DNA of 49,580 nucleotides. It comes from Bacilli bacterium (GTDB lineage: Bacteria; Bacillota_I; Bacilli_A; RF39; UBA660). Location of the stretch: positions 1-49,580 of the forward strand of contig CAAGHO010000056.1 of NCBI GenBank assembly GCA_900769695.1, read 5' to 3'. The position numbers were made by a program, and so were the translations under genes. Positions 36,533-44,437 of the stretch are shown in pieces (within the stretch, counting starts at the first letter, position 1; each line of letters starts with the position of its first letter). Below the pieces are notes generated by a model. The model searched no databases. It was not told the origin of the DNA and saw only the letters and a program-made list of their open reading frames with translations.

Positions 36533-37141
36533 TTTGCAATATTCTTTTAATTTGCAATTTTCACACGATGGTTTAATTGCTTTGCAGTAATACCTTCCAA
36601 ATAAAACCATTTGTAGATGTCTTTTTGCCCATTCTTTTTTAGGATAAAACTTCATTAGTTTTTCTTCTACTTCTTTCACATTACTATCTTTTTTAGCAAT
36701 TCTAAGTCTTTTACTAACTCGTTCTACATGTGTATCAACAGCAATAGCTGGATAGTTATAAAACTCTCCTAAAAAGACATTAACGGTTTTTCTTCCTACA
36801 CCAGGTAGACTTTCTAAATCAGTTCTAGCCGTTGGTACAACTGATGAATATTTATCCACAATAATAGTGGATAACTCTTTTACATAACAACTTTTTTTGT
36901 GGAAAGAACCTAATGGCCTAATAATTTGTTCTAAATCTTTAACATCTGCATTTTTTATATCCTCTAATTTGGGATATTTTTCAAATAAAACTTTTGTTAC
37001 TTCATTAACTCTTTTATCAGTAGTTTGAGCACTTAAACATATAGCAATCAACAACTCATAATCATTATTATAATTCAATTCACATTTAGGATTCGGAAAT
37101 AATTCATCTAAATATTCTCTTATTAGTTTACTCTTCGTCAT
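36518..37141 (-). CDS. nth: endonuclease III
   Basis: Base-excision-repair glycosylase/AP lyase for oxidised pyrimidines. 207 residues: helix-hairpin-helix LPGVGRKTVNV with the catalytic Lys, the catalytic Asp in AVDTHVERVSKRL, and a C-terminal 4Fe-4S loop C-x6-C-x2-C-x5-C. ATG at 37141 lies inside the dnaD end (overlap 14 bases), so translation is coupled; the TTG one codon earlier is less likely. Confidence 0.97.
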   Translation of the reverse strand: MTKSKLIREYLDELFPNPKCELNYNNDYELLIAICLSAQTTDKRVNEVTKVLFEKYPKLEDIKNADVKDLEQIIRPLGSFHKKSCYVKELSTIIVDKYSSVVPTARTDLESLPGVGRKTVNVFLGEFYNYPAIAVDTHVERVSKRLRIAKKDSNVKEVEEKLMKFYPKKEWAKRHLQMVLFGRYYCKAIKPSCENCKLKEYCKEKRK

Positions 37142-37808
37142 CAAACCAATCCCATTCCATAATATCTAAATCTAAGTCCTTTGCCTCTTCTTCCTTTTTA
37201 ATCTTTTTATTTCTCTTTAATTTTCGCTTTTCTACATCTTCTTTAGTCTTAACTCCATCTTTACCCCATTCATACAAAATCTTATCAATGTATCTCAAAT
37301 TAGAAACGCCGTTAAAAGTAGCTTCTTTTAAAGCTTCAGTAATTAATTCTTCACTAATACCATTATCTAACCAAGCCTGAATAATTTCATATTCTATTGG
37401 ACTTAATGTCCTTCCAAATTCCTTTTCTACAATTTCAAAAACATTACTTGAAGATGCTTCACTAGTATTATTAACTTCTTCCATAGTAAGTAGCGCTAAT
37501 TTGTTATAAAAACCATCTAATTGAATAAGCTCTTCCATAATTTTCTTTTCACTTTTTATAACATCTACTTTTAAAAGATTTTTATCACTTAAGTTTGAAA
37601 CAATCTCCATTACTTCTTCTAATCCCATATTTAATTCTTCACTAAATTTACTAGGATCAAATACTATATTATTACCTTTATTATATAAGTACATTAAGAA
37701 GATGAATTCATTTAGTTCTAGTTTTAACTCTTTATACTTTTTGAATATAAATAATGGTATAACAATATTTCCATCTTTATACATTTCTACAAGCTTAGAA
37801 CTTTTCAT
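37128..37808 (-). CDS. dnaD: replication initiation protein DnaD
   Basis: Primosomal protein that helps load the replicative helicase at oriC and at restart forks. 226 residues: N-terminal winged-helix DDBH1 domain (about 1-115, LNEFIFLMYLYNKGN), C-terminal DDBH2 domain (FEIVEKEFGRTLSPIEYEIIQAWL to RYIDKILYEWGKDGV) and a charged, lysine-rich then acidic tail. GAGGAGATG site. Operon dnaD-nth as in Bacillus. Confidence 0.96.
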   Translation of the reverse strand: MKSSKLVEMYKDGNIVIPLFIFKKYKELKLELNEFIFLMYLYNKGNNIVFDPSKFSEELNMGLEEVMEIVSNLSDKNLLKVDVIKSEKKIMEELIQLDGFYNKLALLTMEEVNNTSEASSSNVFEIVEKEFGRTLSPIEYEIIQAWLDNGISEELITEALKEATFNGVSNLRYIDKILYEWGKDGVKTKEDVEKRKLKRNKKIKKEEEAKDLDLDIMEWDWFDDEE

Positions 37809-37879
37809 AAAATCATCTCCTCATTTTTACTATATTATCACAAATAAATTAAAATTAAAAGATAAGAAAAGAGTATTAA

Positions 37880-39520
37880 TTAATGCTTTTGATCATTTTT
37901 TTGATTAATTACCGTATTTCTACTTTTTATAAGAATTCTATAATCATTTCCTAAATTTATATTTCTTGTTGCATAGTTGTAAAACTCTTTAATCATTTCT
38001 AATCTTTGTAATTTATCTACACAATTTGTTGTAATTAAATTTAAATACATATTAACAAATTCTAATTCTGGATTTTTTTTATACACTAAATTCCTATAAT
38101 CTTCATCAGTATAAATTCTATAAACTTTTGATGTAGGAATTTTAGAAATACCAATACTTTTATGATAAAACTTTCTAATTTTATCGATTGTTAAATGCGA
38201 TAAATGTTCAAATCTGGGATCATGGTTTATAGCAATTTTTTCTAATTTTTCCATCCTATTATTTATAATAGATACTTGTTCTCTAGCATCATCTTCACTT
38301 AGACAAGGCATAGGTGTTGAAAATCTATTTAGCGCATATTGTTGTAGTAAGCTTAATTTACTATCTCTTTCAAAAATTATCGTGCCTTTACCAATTATTG
38401 CAAAAGATGCATTATTTTGATTTAAATAACCATTTTCAATTTCTAAATAAATATCTTTAATAGGTTTTTCAAAATATTCAATTTTAGTACCATCTATAAT
38501 TTTATTTCCCCTAATCAAACGATCAGGTTTCTCATTATCAAATACTATATGCAAATCAATATCTGAAATATTTGTATTAAAGCCAGTCAAACTACTTCCA
38601 TAAACTATTACTCCTAAACAATGGTTATTATTTAGATAATCCATTTCTTTAATAAATTTTAATACTCTTTTTAAAGTGGTAGGTGGGATTTCAATAGTAT
38701 CTCGTTTCTCAATTATAGTTGGTTCAATTATAGGAATATCAAAGCTATCGTTTCTACTTTTAATAGGTATTCTATAGTCATTTTCTAAAACAACATTACG
38801 CTTCGTAAATTCATACATTTTATTCAATAAGTTATATTTTTGAATTTTATCTAAACTGGTATCTGAAACCAATTTAAAATACATTTCTATAAAAATTTGT
38901 TCTGGAATTTTATTAATACAAAATGCATTTCTATATTTTTCATCAGTATATAGTCTAAAACCTTTAGATGTTTCTATTCTCGGTATTCCCATTAAGTTAT
39001 GATAAAATCTTCTAATTTTATCGATTGTTAAATGATATAAATGTTCAAAATGTGGATTATTAGTTTCTGCATACTTTTCTAATTTTTCCATTCTATTATT
39101 TAAAATAGATACTTGTTCTTTAGCTTCATCATCACTTAATGGAGGTAATGGATTAGAAAATTTGTTAATTACATATTCCTGTAATTGTTTTAGTTGATTA
39201 TCTTTTGCATAAATAATTTTTGAAGTACCAAAAATTGTCAATGTAGCATTATTTTGATTCATATAGTCTTCGTTGACTGTTTGATAGATATCTTCAAGTG
39301 GTTTTTCAAAATATTCTATCCTTGTCCCATCCACAATTTTATTTCCTCTAATCAAATGATTAGGATCTTCATTATCAAATATAATATGTAAATCAATGTC
39401 AGAATTATCTGTATTTAATCCTGTTAAATAACTACCATAAAAGAAAATTCCTAAAACGTGTTCATCATTTAAATATCCCATATCTTTAATGAAACTTGAA
39501 ATCTTATCTTCAATTGACAT
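37880..39520 (-). CDS. tandem-duplicated nucleotidyltransferase protein
   Basis: A 546-residue protein made of two similar modules about 279 residues apart. Each starts with a polymerase-beta-type nucleotidyltransferase core: GSYLTGLNTDNSDIDLHIIF (29-48; GS 29-30, DID 41-43) and GSSLTGFNTNISDIDLHIVF (308-327; DID 320-322). Each continues with RGNKI-DGT-IEYFEKP and a helical part with EQVSI-NNRMEKLEK and HLTIDKIR-FYH, ending NDYRI-IKSRN. Both active sites look intact. It would move a nucleotide onto a small molecule or protein; target unknown. Not an aminoglycoside adenylyltransferase I recognise. GGGGGTGAT site. Sits alone between dnaD and cca. Confidence 0.8.
   Translation of the reverse strand: MSIEDKISSFIKDMGYLNDEHVLGIFFYGSYLTGLNTDNSDIDLHIIFDNEDPNHLIRGNKIVDGTRIEYFEKPLEDIYQTVNEDYMNQNNATLTIFGTSKIIYAKDNQLKQLQEYVINKFSNPLPPLSDDEAKEQVSILNNRMEKLEKYAETNNPHFEHLYHLTIDKIRRFYHNLMGIPRIETSKGFRLYTDEKYRNAFCINKIPEQIFIEMYFKLVSDTSLDKIQKYNLLNKMYEFTKRNVVLENDYRIPIKSRNDSFDIPIIEPTIIEKRDTIEIPPTTLKRVLKFIKEMDYLNNNHCLGVIVYGSSLTGFNTNISDIDLHIVFDNEKPDRLIRGNKIIDGTKIEYFEKPIKDIYLEIENGYLNQNNASFAIIGKGTIIFERDSKLSLLQQYALNRFSTPMPCLSEDDAREQVSIINNRMEKLEKIAINHDPRFEHLSHLTIDKIRKFYHKSIGISKIPTSKVYRIYTDEDYRNLVYKKNPELEFVNMYLNLITTNCVDKLQRLEMIKEFYNYATRNINLGNDYRILIKSRNTVINQKNDQKH
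38174..39034 (-). repeat. internal repeat within the nucleotidyltransferase gene
   Basis: DNA around 38174-38197 and 39011-39034 (minus-strand genes read right to left) is identical over 24 bases, with similar flanks, 837 bases apart, exactly one 279-codon module. This reveals an in-frame gene duplication. Confidence 0.75.
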
Positions 39521-39819
39521 CTATATCACCCCCCACACAAGAAAAATTATGTATTATATAGTACCACAATATGTTTTGTTAATCAATTTGCTTTTTTAAG
39601 CTTGAAAAATAATATTTACCAGTATTTTTTTGATAACTTATCATTTAAATTTCTACCTTTATACCTTGGAAAATAAAGATACCCATTATTTTGATACATA
39701 TATCTAAAATTTTGATAGAATTAAAGTAAAATTAAAAGGATTGTCTCTTGTAAATTACAGGTTACAATCCTATAATTGAAAACTATTAATAAACTGTCCA
39801 ACTTTTGGGGTTCAGTTCA
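39521..39819. other. intergenic region with hairpin and IS-end-like sequence
   Basis: 299 bases without a gene. It holds the ribosome binding site of the nucleotidyltransferase gene, a hairpin AGGATTGT/ACAATCCT (39737-39771) and an insertion-sequence-end-like sequence at 39791-39817. Otherwise AT-rich DNA with nothing recognisable. Confidence 0.6.
39791..39817. mobile_element. possible solo end of an IS3-family element
   Basis: On the minus strand: TGAACTGAACCCCAAAAGTT, then GGACAGTTT. This resembles terminal inverted repeats I know from IS3/IS150-type elements of gut Firmicutes. No transposase or second end is near. It may instead work as a weak cca terminator (AACTG/CAGTT). Confidence 0.4.
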
Positions 39820-40923
39820 TTAACACTCTATCTTCTTATAATTATTTTCTATATATTTAACAATATTATCTTTAGTATTTATTAATCTGCTATATAAGAT
39901 TTCTTCTTCTAAATTATTATAGATATCACTTAAGTATTTACCTGGTTCTTTATCTAAAATATCCATTATTTCTTGACTTGTAATATTAATATCATCCCTA
40001 GAATGAATAATTAAGTTATTGTATGACTCTGTAATTTCCTTTTTATCTAATCCCTTAATAGCACCAGCTACTGAATTAACATATAATCCATACTTATATA
40101 AAGTCATTGGATCCATATTATTTAAATTCATTACCTCATTGATACTTTTTATAAGTTCTTTTTCACTTGTTGTAAATGGATAAATATCTCCTACATTTAA
40201 AATACTCCAAACACTAATTAAAGAATCTGTATTTTTAATATCTTTTAGACGAGTTAATTCTAATTCCTCATCTAGACCAAACTCTAACAATAAAGAAATA
40301 CCCTTTTTTACATAACTACTAGCAAAGATTTTATCAAGTTCTTCTTTTTTACGGTTATATGATAATTCCTTTAATAGATGTTTCTTTTCATTAATAGCTT
40401 CTTTTACTTCATCGCTTAATTCAAAGTCAAGAATAGTTGCAAATCTAATAGCTCGTAATATTCTTAAACTATCTTCCTCAAACTTTTCTTTAGCATCTCC
40501 AATAGTATTAATAAGACGCTTTTTTAAATCAGTTCTTCCATCAAGGAAATCTAAAATTTCTTTGGACTCATCCATACAAATTGAATTTATCGTAAAATCT
40601 CTTCTTTTTAAATCTGTATATAAGTCATCTACATATTCTATTTCAATTGGTTTTCTATGATCAATATATTTTATTTCTTTTCTGAAAGTAGTTATTTCAA
40701 ATCTAATTTTTTTTCTAAGTAATGTAATACTCCCATAATCAGTTGTTTTTATAACATCTTCACTAAATATTTCTTGAAGTTCTTTTGGTGTTGCATTAGT
40801 GGTTATATCTACATCATTAGAATCTATTCCAAGCAAATAATCTCTAACAAAACCACCTATTATATAGGCATTAAAACCATGTTCATTTATTTCATGTAAT
40901 ATTTTGATTGCTTCTTCTAACAT
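39820..40923 (-). CDS. cca: tRNA nucleotidyltransferase (CCA-adding)
   Basis: Adds or repairs the 3' CCA of tRNAs. 367 residues, class II: GGFVRDYLLGIDSNDVDI with the catalytic DxD, RRDFTINSI, and the neck motif EDSLRILRAIRF, followed by a helical body. There is no HD domain. The length is short for Firmicutes CCA enzymes (about 400), with a reduced tail. A poly(A) polymerase cannot be excluded from motifs alone. GGGTGATGAAAT site. The tRNA in this window already encodes its CCA. Confidence 0.93.
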   Translation of the reverse strand: MLEEAIKILHEINEHGFNAYIIGGFVRDYLLGIDSNDVDITTNATPKELQEIFSEDVIKTTDYGSITLLRKKIRFEITTFRKEIKYIDHRKPIEIEYVDDLYTDLKRRDFTINSICMDESKEILDFLDGRTDLKKRLINTIGDAKEKFEEDSLRILRAIRFATILDFELSDEVKEAINEKKHLLKELSYNRKKEELDKIFASSYVKKGISLLLEFGLDEELELTRLKDIKNTDSLISVWSILNVGDIYPFTTSEKELIKSINEVMNLNNMDPMTLYKYGLYVNSVAGAIKGLDKKEITESYNNLIIHSRDDINITSQEIMDILDKEPGKYLSDIYNNLEEEILYSRLINTKDNIVKYIENNYKKIEC

Positions 40924-40965
40924 ATTTCATCACCCACTTATATTATAACACGACTAAGCCAAAAT

Positions 40966-40985
40966 AAAAGAAGCATAAAGCTTCT
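40966..40985 (-). terminator. terminator of hup
   Basis: Stem AGAAGC/GCTTCT (40969-40974, 40980-40985) followed by TTTATTTT on the minus strand. Confidence 0.75.
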
Positions 40986-40992
40986 TTTTTTA

Positions 40993-41265
40993 TTAATTTA
41001 CAGATTCTTTTAAAGCTGATCCTGCTTTGAAAGTAACAGCATTTCTAGCAGCGATTTTAACAGTTTCTCCAGTTCTTGGATTACGTCCTTCTCTAGCTTC
41101 TCTCTTAGATACTGCAAAAGTACCAAATCCTACTAATGCAATTTTATCTCCTTTTGATAAAGCTTCTGTAATTGCTGCAAAAGTTGCATCAATAGCTCTT
41201 GTTGCATCAGCTTTTGTTAATCCAGCTTTTTCAGCAACTGCTTCAACTAATTCTACTTTTTTCAT
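40993..41265 (-). CDS. hup: DNA-binding protein HU
   Basis: Histone-like dimeric protein that bends and compacts DNA. 90 residues, the exact family length: dimerisation helices (VELVEAVAEKAGLTKADATRAID), then VGFGTFAVSKREAREGRNPR, the DNA-binding beta arm with RNPRTGE, and AVTFKAGSALKESVN. GGGAGG site. A TTGCAA-17-TAGATT promoter and a palindrome precede it. The palindrome shares an 11-mer with the DUF308 leader. Confidence 0.98.
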   Translation of the reverse strand: MKKVELVEAVAEKAGLTKADATRAIDATFAAITEALSKGDKIALVGFGTFAVSKREAREGRNPRTGETVKIAARNAVTFKAGSALKESVN

Positions 41266-41293
41266 GTAAATTATACCTCCCTATGTGTCTTAT

Positions 41294-41310
41294 TAAGCAT
41301 GTTATGCTTA
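41294..41310. promoter_or_regulatory. palindrome in the hup leader
   Basis: TAAGCAT-GTT-ATGCTTA, a perfect 7-bp inverted repeat 7 bases downstream of the -10. It contains TAAGCATAACA (minus strand), shared with 4854-4872. Candidate operator or mRNA hairpin. Confidence 0.5.
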
Positions 41311-41317
41311 CATATTA

Positions 41318-41346
41318 AATCTACCATGAATTATATGAAATTGCAA
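41318..41346 (-). promoter_or_regulatory. hup promoter
   Basis: TTGCAA (41341-41346), 17-base spacer, TAGATT (41318-41323) with an extended TGG before the -10, minus strand. Confidence 0.6.
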
Positions 41347-41356
41347 TAAAAATGCA

Positions 41357-41399
41357 TAAAAAAAGCCAATTTCTTGTACTTATAGACAAAAAATTAGCC
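41357..41399 (-). terminator. terminator of the 41405 membrane protein gene
   Basis: Stem GGCTAATTTTTTGT/ACAAGAAATTGGCT (41364-41377, 41386-41399; G-U pairs and one mismatch) followed by TTTTTT on the minus strand. Confidence 0.85.
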
Positions 41400-41404
41400 A
41401 ATTT

Positions 41405-42376
41405 TTATTTCTTAGGTTTTAACTTAGTATTAATTGATTCTAATAAAGAAATGATATTTCCAATAGCATAGAAGAATACACATATTAAGAAACTAGCAAA
41501 CCAAATACAAATAGTTAACGAAAAGTTAAATTCTGTTGTGTTACACGCCTTAGTATAAAGTCCTGAAGTAGTTCCACATGAAGGAAATAAATTTCCAAAG
41601 ATTATTCCAACACAAAATCCTATTCCAAAGGTTACTAAAGCAACTATTTGATAACCATTTAATTCATGTGATGAAACTTCATTAGCGAGTTTTTTTAGTT
41701 TAGGTAAATCCTTATCTAATAAATCTATTTCTACAAATAAATCATGTGCTAAAGCTTTCTTATCTTCATTACTTAAATCAAGATAAAGTCCATAAGAGTA
41801 AATATATCTTGCTAAGACAATGGTATAACAAATACTTACTAATGATAACACTACTCCATCAAAATTTTCTGAATAAATCAAATTCATTACTAATAAAATT
41901 ATAGCTAATACTACTATTGTGTAAAAATATCCTTCATTCTTTATTTCATTAAATGGAGATTTTTCAAGTTTAAGTTCTTTCCAAAATCTTGTGCTTTTCA
42001 TAAATACATGAATCATATAAACAAAGAATACGATGTTAATACCAAAACTAATTAATGATGTTATACCAAGTGATCTAATAACTGATAATAAAGAAGTTAT
42101 TGAAAATATGAAGTAAATTAAAATTAAGAAAACATTTAAATAATTAAAATATTTCTTACCAGCTTTAGTCTTTAATGGTATGAAGTAAATTAATCCTATT
42201 ATATATAATGTATTATGATTTAATAAATTTCTTAAAATATCATTTGTTGATAAATTATTTTTAACTGCGTAAGATTGAGATAAAATAATAATCAAAGTAA
42301 GAAGTGCTATCGCAACTGTAGTAATAATATTTGAATTATTAAACCACTCTCTTTCATTTTTAACGTTTTTATCCAT
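41405..42376 (-). CDS. polytopic membrane protein of unknown function
   Basis: A 323-residue protein I do not recognise. About eight membrane helices: four in 15-128, two around 150-195, then a soluble Asp/Lys/Leu-rich segment (200-235, HDLFVEIDLLDKDLPKLKKL) and two last helices (242-262, 284-312) separated by a loop with two cysteines (PSCGTTSGLYTKAC) that could form an outside disulfide. ATG with GGATGGTGATG. It is a single gene with its own terminator, divergent from der. Confidence 0.6.
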   Translation of the reverse strand: MDKNVKNEREWFNNSNIITTVAIALLTLIIILSQSYAVKNNLSTNDILRNLLNHNTLYIIGLIYFIPLKTKAGKKYFNYLNVFLILIYFIFSITSLLSVIRSLGITSLISFGINIVFFVYMIHVFMKSTRFWKELKLEKSPFNEIKNEGYFYTIVVLAIILLVMNLIYSENFDGVVLSLVSICYTIVLARYIYSYGLYLDLSNEDKKALAHDLFVEIDLLDKDLPKLKKLANEVSSHELNGYQIVALVTFGIGFCVGIIFGNLFPSCGTTSGLYTKACNTTEFNFSLTICIWFASFLICVFFYAIGNIISLLESINTKLKPKK

Positions 42377-42451
42377 AACATCACCATCCTAATAAGATTA
42401 TACCATAGAAAACAACTTTTAAAGATAATAATTTGAACTAGATTTCATTTA

Positions 42452-42480
42452 TTTACAACTAATAGTAATTATGTTATAAT
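42452..42480 (+). promoter_or_regulatory. promoter of der
   Basis: TTTACA (42452-42457), 17-base spacer, TATAAT (42475-42480) with an extended TGT, 23 bases before the start codon. Confidence 0.8.
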
Positions 42481-42503
42481 ACAGCTAGTTTGGAGGGGAT
42501 ATT

Positions 42504-43814
42504 ATGGCAGTACCTGTGGTTGCAATAGTGGGAAGACCTAATGTTGGGAAAAGTACCCTTTTTAATAAAATTGTGGGTAAAAAAGTTGCGATAATTGAAG
42601 ATGTTCCTGGAGTAACTAGGGATAGACTTTATCAAGAAGCTAATTATAATGGTAAAAAATTCTTTTTAATTGATACTGGTGGTATTGATGTTAGTAATCA
42701 AAGTTTTAATGCTGAGATTAAAATACAAGCCGAAATTGCGATTGAAGAAGCAGATATCATTTTATTTGTTGTTGATGGTAAGGAAGGGCTTACACATAAC
42801 GATTTAGTTGTTAGAGATATTTTAAGAAAGAGCAATAAAAAAGTTATTGTCGCAATTAATAAAATAGATGTTAAAGAAGCTAAAGATAATTTATATGATT
42901 TTTATGAATTAGGATTTGATACTTATATACCAATTAGTAGTATTCACAATACTGGTTATGTAGAATTACTTGATACTATTACAATGGATTTTCATGAAAA
43001 TGATAGCAATGATGATGATGAAAGATTAAAACTAAGTATTATTGGTCGTCCTAATGTTGGAAAAAGTTCTTTAATGAATGCGCTTCTTAATGAAGAACGT
43101 GTTGTTGTTTCTAATATTGCAGGAACTACAAGAGATTCAATAGACTCTATTTTAAAATATCAAAAAGAAGAATATATTTTAATTGATACTGCTGGTATGA
43201 GAAAAAAAGGACGTGTTTTTGAATCAATTGAAAAGTATAGTCTTTTAAGATCAATGAGAGCAATAGATAGAAGTGATGTTTGTTTAGTTGTAATTAATGC
43301 CGAAGAAGGTATTACTGAACACGATAAACATATTGCTGGATACGCTATTGAAAAAGGAAAAGGAATTATTTTTGTTGTTAATAAATGGGATATGGTAAAA
43401 GATACTACTATTCAAGATTTTAAAAAGCTTATGAGAGCTGAATTCCAATTCGCACCATATGCTCCGATAGTTGTATTATCAGCTCTAACTAAAAAAAGAA
43501 TTCATACATTGATGCCTGAAGTTATTAAAGTAAGTGAAAATATTAAGAAAGAAATAAAGACAAGCGTTTTAAATGATGTTATCTTAGATGCTTATCAATT
43601 AAATATTCCACCTTCTTATAAAGGAAAAAGACTTAAAATATATTTTACAAGTCAAACTGGTATCAAACCACCAAAATTCACTTTAAGAGTTAATAATAAA
43701 GGATTAGTTCACTTCTCATACGAAAGATATTTAGAAAATAAATTACGTGAGAATTTTGATTTAGAAGGAACTCCAATTATTTTACAATTTAAAAATAGAA
43801 GTGGAGATGAATAA
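42504..43814 (+). CDS. der: ribosome-assembly GTPase Der (EngA)
   Basis: Double GTPase needed for 50S subunit maturation. 436 residues: G1 domain with GRPNVGKST (10-18), DTGG and NKID; G2 domain with GRPNVGKSS (about 177-185), DTAGMRKKG and NKWD; C-terminal KH-like domain (PPSYKGKRLKIYFTSQTGIKPP). TTTGGAGGGG site. First gene of a transcript with the small gene at 43816. Confidence 0.98.
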   Translation: MAVPVVAIVGRPNVGKSTLFNKIVGKKVAIIEDVPGVTRDRLYQEANYNGKKFFLIDTGGIDVSNQSFNAEIKIQAEIAIEEADIILFVVDGKEGLTHNDLVVRDILRKSNKKVIVAINKIDVKEAKDNLYDFYELGFDTYIPISSIHNTGYVELLDTITMDFHENDSNDDDERLKLSIIGRPNVGKSSLMNALLNEERVVVSNIAGTTRDSIDSILKYQKEEYILIDTAGMRKKGRVFESIEKYSLLRSMRAIDRSDVCLVVINAEEGITEHDKHIAGYAIEKGKGIIFVVNKWDMVKDTTIQDFKKLMRAEFQFAPYAPIVVLSALTKKRIHTLMPEVIKVSENIKKEIKTSVLNDVILDAYQLNIPPSYKGKRLKIYFTSQTGIKPPKFTLRVNNKGLVHFSYERYLENKLRENFDLEGTPIILQFKNRSGDE

Positions 43815-43815
43815 T

Positions 43816-44004
43816 ATGTTTTTTCAAAATAAAGATCCTAAAACTGAATTAGAAGGATTAGATAGAGCTTTGGAAATATTACAAGATAGATACGAAAAAA
43901 AGGCTATTACAATTGAAGAGTTTACAAAACAATGTGAAGTAATTGCTAAAAAACGTGAAAAGTATCAGAAAGTTCTAGCTAAAAAAGAAAGAAAACAATA
44001 TTAA
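43816..44004 (+). CDS. small SHOCT-like coiled-coil protein
   Basis: A 62-residue charged helical protein: LEGLDRALEILQDRYEKKAITIEEFTKQCEVIAKKREKY. The pattern of a helix, a short 'K-AIT-EEF' turn and a second helix resembles SHOCT domains, but the match is loose. ATG at 43816, one base after the der stop, using GGAG at the end of der. Strong terminator behind it. Function unknown. Confidence 0.65.
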   Translation: MFFQNKDPKTELEGLDRALEILQDRYEKKAITIEEFTKQCEVIAKKREKYQKVLAKKERKQY

Positions 44005-44028
44005 AACACTAATCTATAGTGTTTTTTT
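44003..44028 (+). terminator. terminator of der and small gene
   Basis: Stem AAACACTA/TAGTGTTT (44004-44011, 44017-44024) with a seven-T run. Confidence 0.9.
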
Positions 44029-44076
44029 GTACAAAAAATATCTTTATAACATATATTATCATAGGAGGATAAATGT

Positions 44077-44316
44077 ATGTTTGGCGATGGATTTTTTAAA
44101 AAAGTTGAAAAAAAGACTAATGTAAATAAAGAAACAATTATGTCTTTAGCAAAAAAACTTCAAAATTCCGATATGAAAGATGAGAAAGTTCTAAGAGATA
44201 TGGTTCAAGAAATTTCTTCAATAACTGGAAAAGAAGTTTCAAAAGAAAAAGAAGATAAAATAGTTAACGCTATTGTAAAGGATAATGTTCCTAAAGATAT
44301 TGATAAAATGTTTTAG
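44077..44316 (+). CDS. spoVIF: stage VI sporulation protein F
   Basis: A 79-residue protein of the SpoVIF/YjcC family, needed for proper coat assembly and spore resistance in Bacillus. Family features: KKTNVNKETIMSLAKKLQNS, then KDEKVLRDMVQEISSITGKEV, the near-invariant SKEKEDKIVNAIVKDNVPKD and the terminal MF. TAGGAGG site. It precedes spoIVA, another coat-morphogenesis gene. Confidence 0.88.
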   Translation: MFGDGFFKKVEKKTNVNKETIMSLAKKLQNSDMKDEKVLRDMVQEISSITGKEVSKEKEDKIVNAIVKDNVPKDIDKMF

Positions 44317-44385
44317 TAATATACTACTTATGTATATTACTTTTTTAATAATTAGTTGATATTATTATTTTCCTGCATTTTTTAT

Positions 44386-44413
44386 CATATATTAACATTA
44401 TTTTACATAAGTT
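44386..44413 (+). promoter_or_regulatory. possible SigE-type promoter of spoIVA
   Basis: CATATATT (44386-44393) and CATAAGTT (44406-44413) resemble the SigE -35 (ATATT type) and -10 (CATACAAT). spoIVA is SigE-dependent in Bacillus. The match is partial. Confidence 0.35.
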
Positions 44414-44437
44414 TAAAATGAATAAAGGAGAATGTTA

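Noticed and set aside
37880..39520. HEPN-MNT toxin-antitoxin fusion
   Set aside because: The NTase part would fit MNT, but the helical part has RRFYH/RKFYH rather than the R-x4-6-H HEPN motif, so the claim is not supported.
39521..39819. Complete insertion sequence or MITE
   Set aside because: Only one end-like sequence and an unrelated hairpin are visible; no matching second end and no transposase frame.
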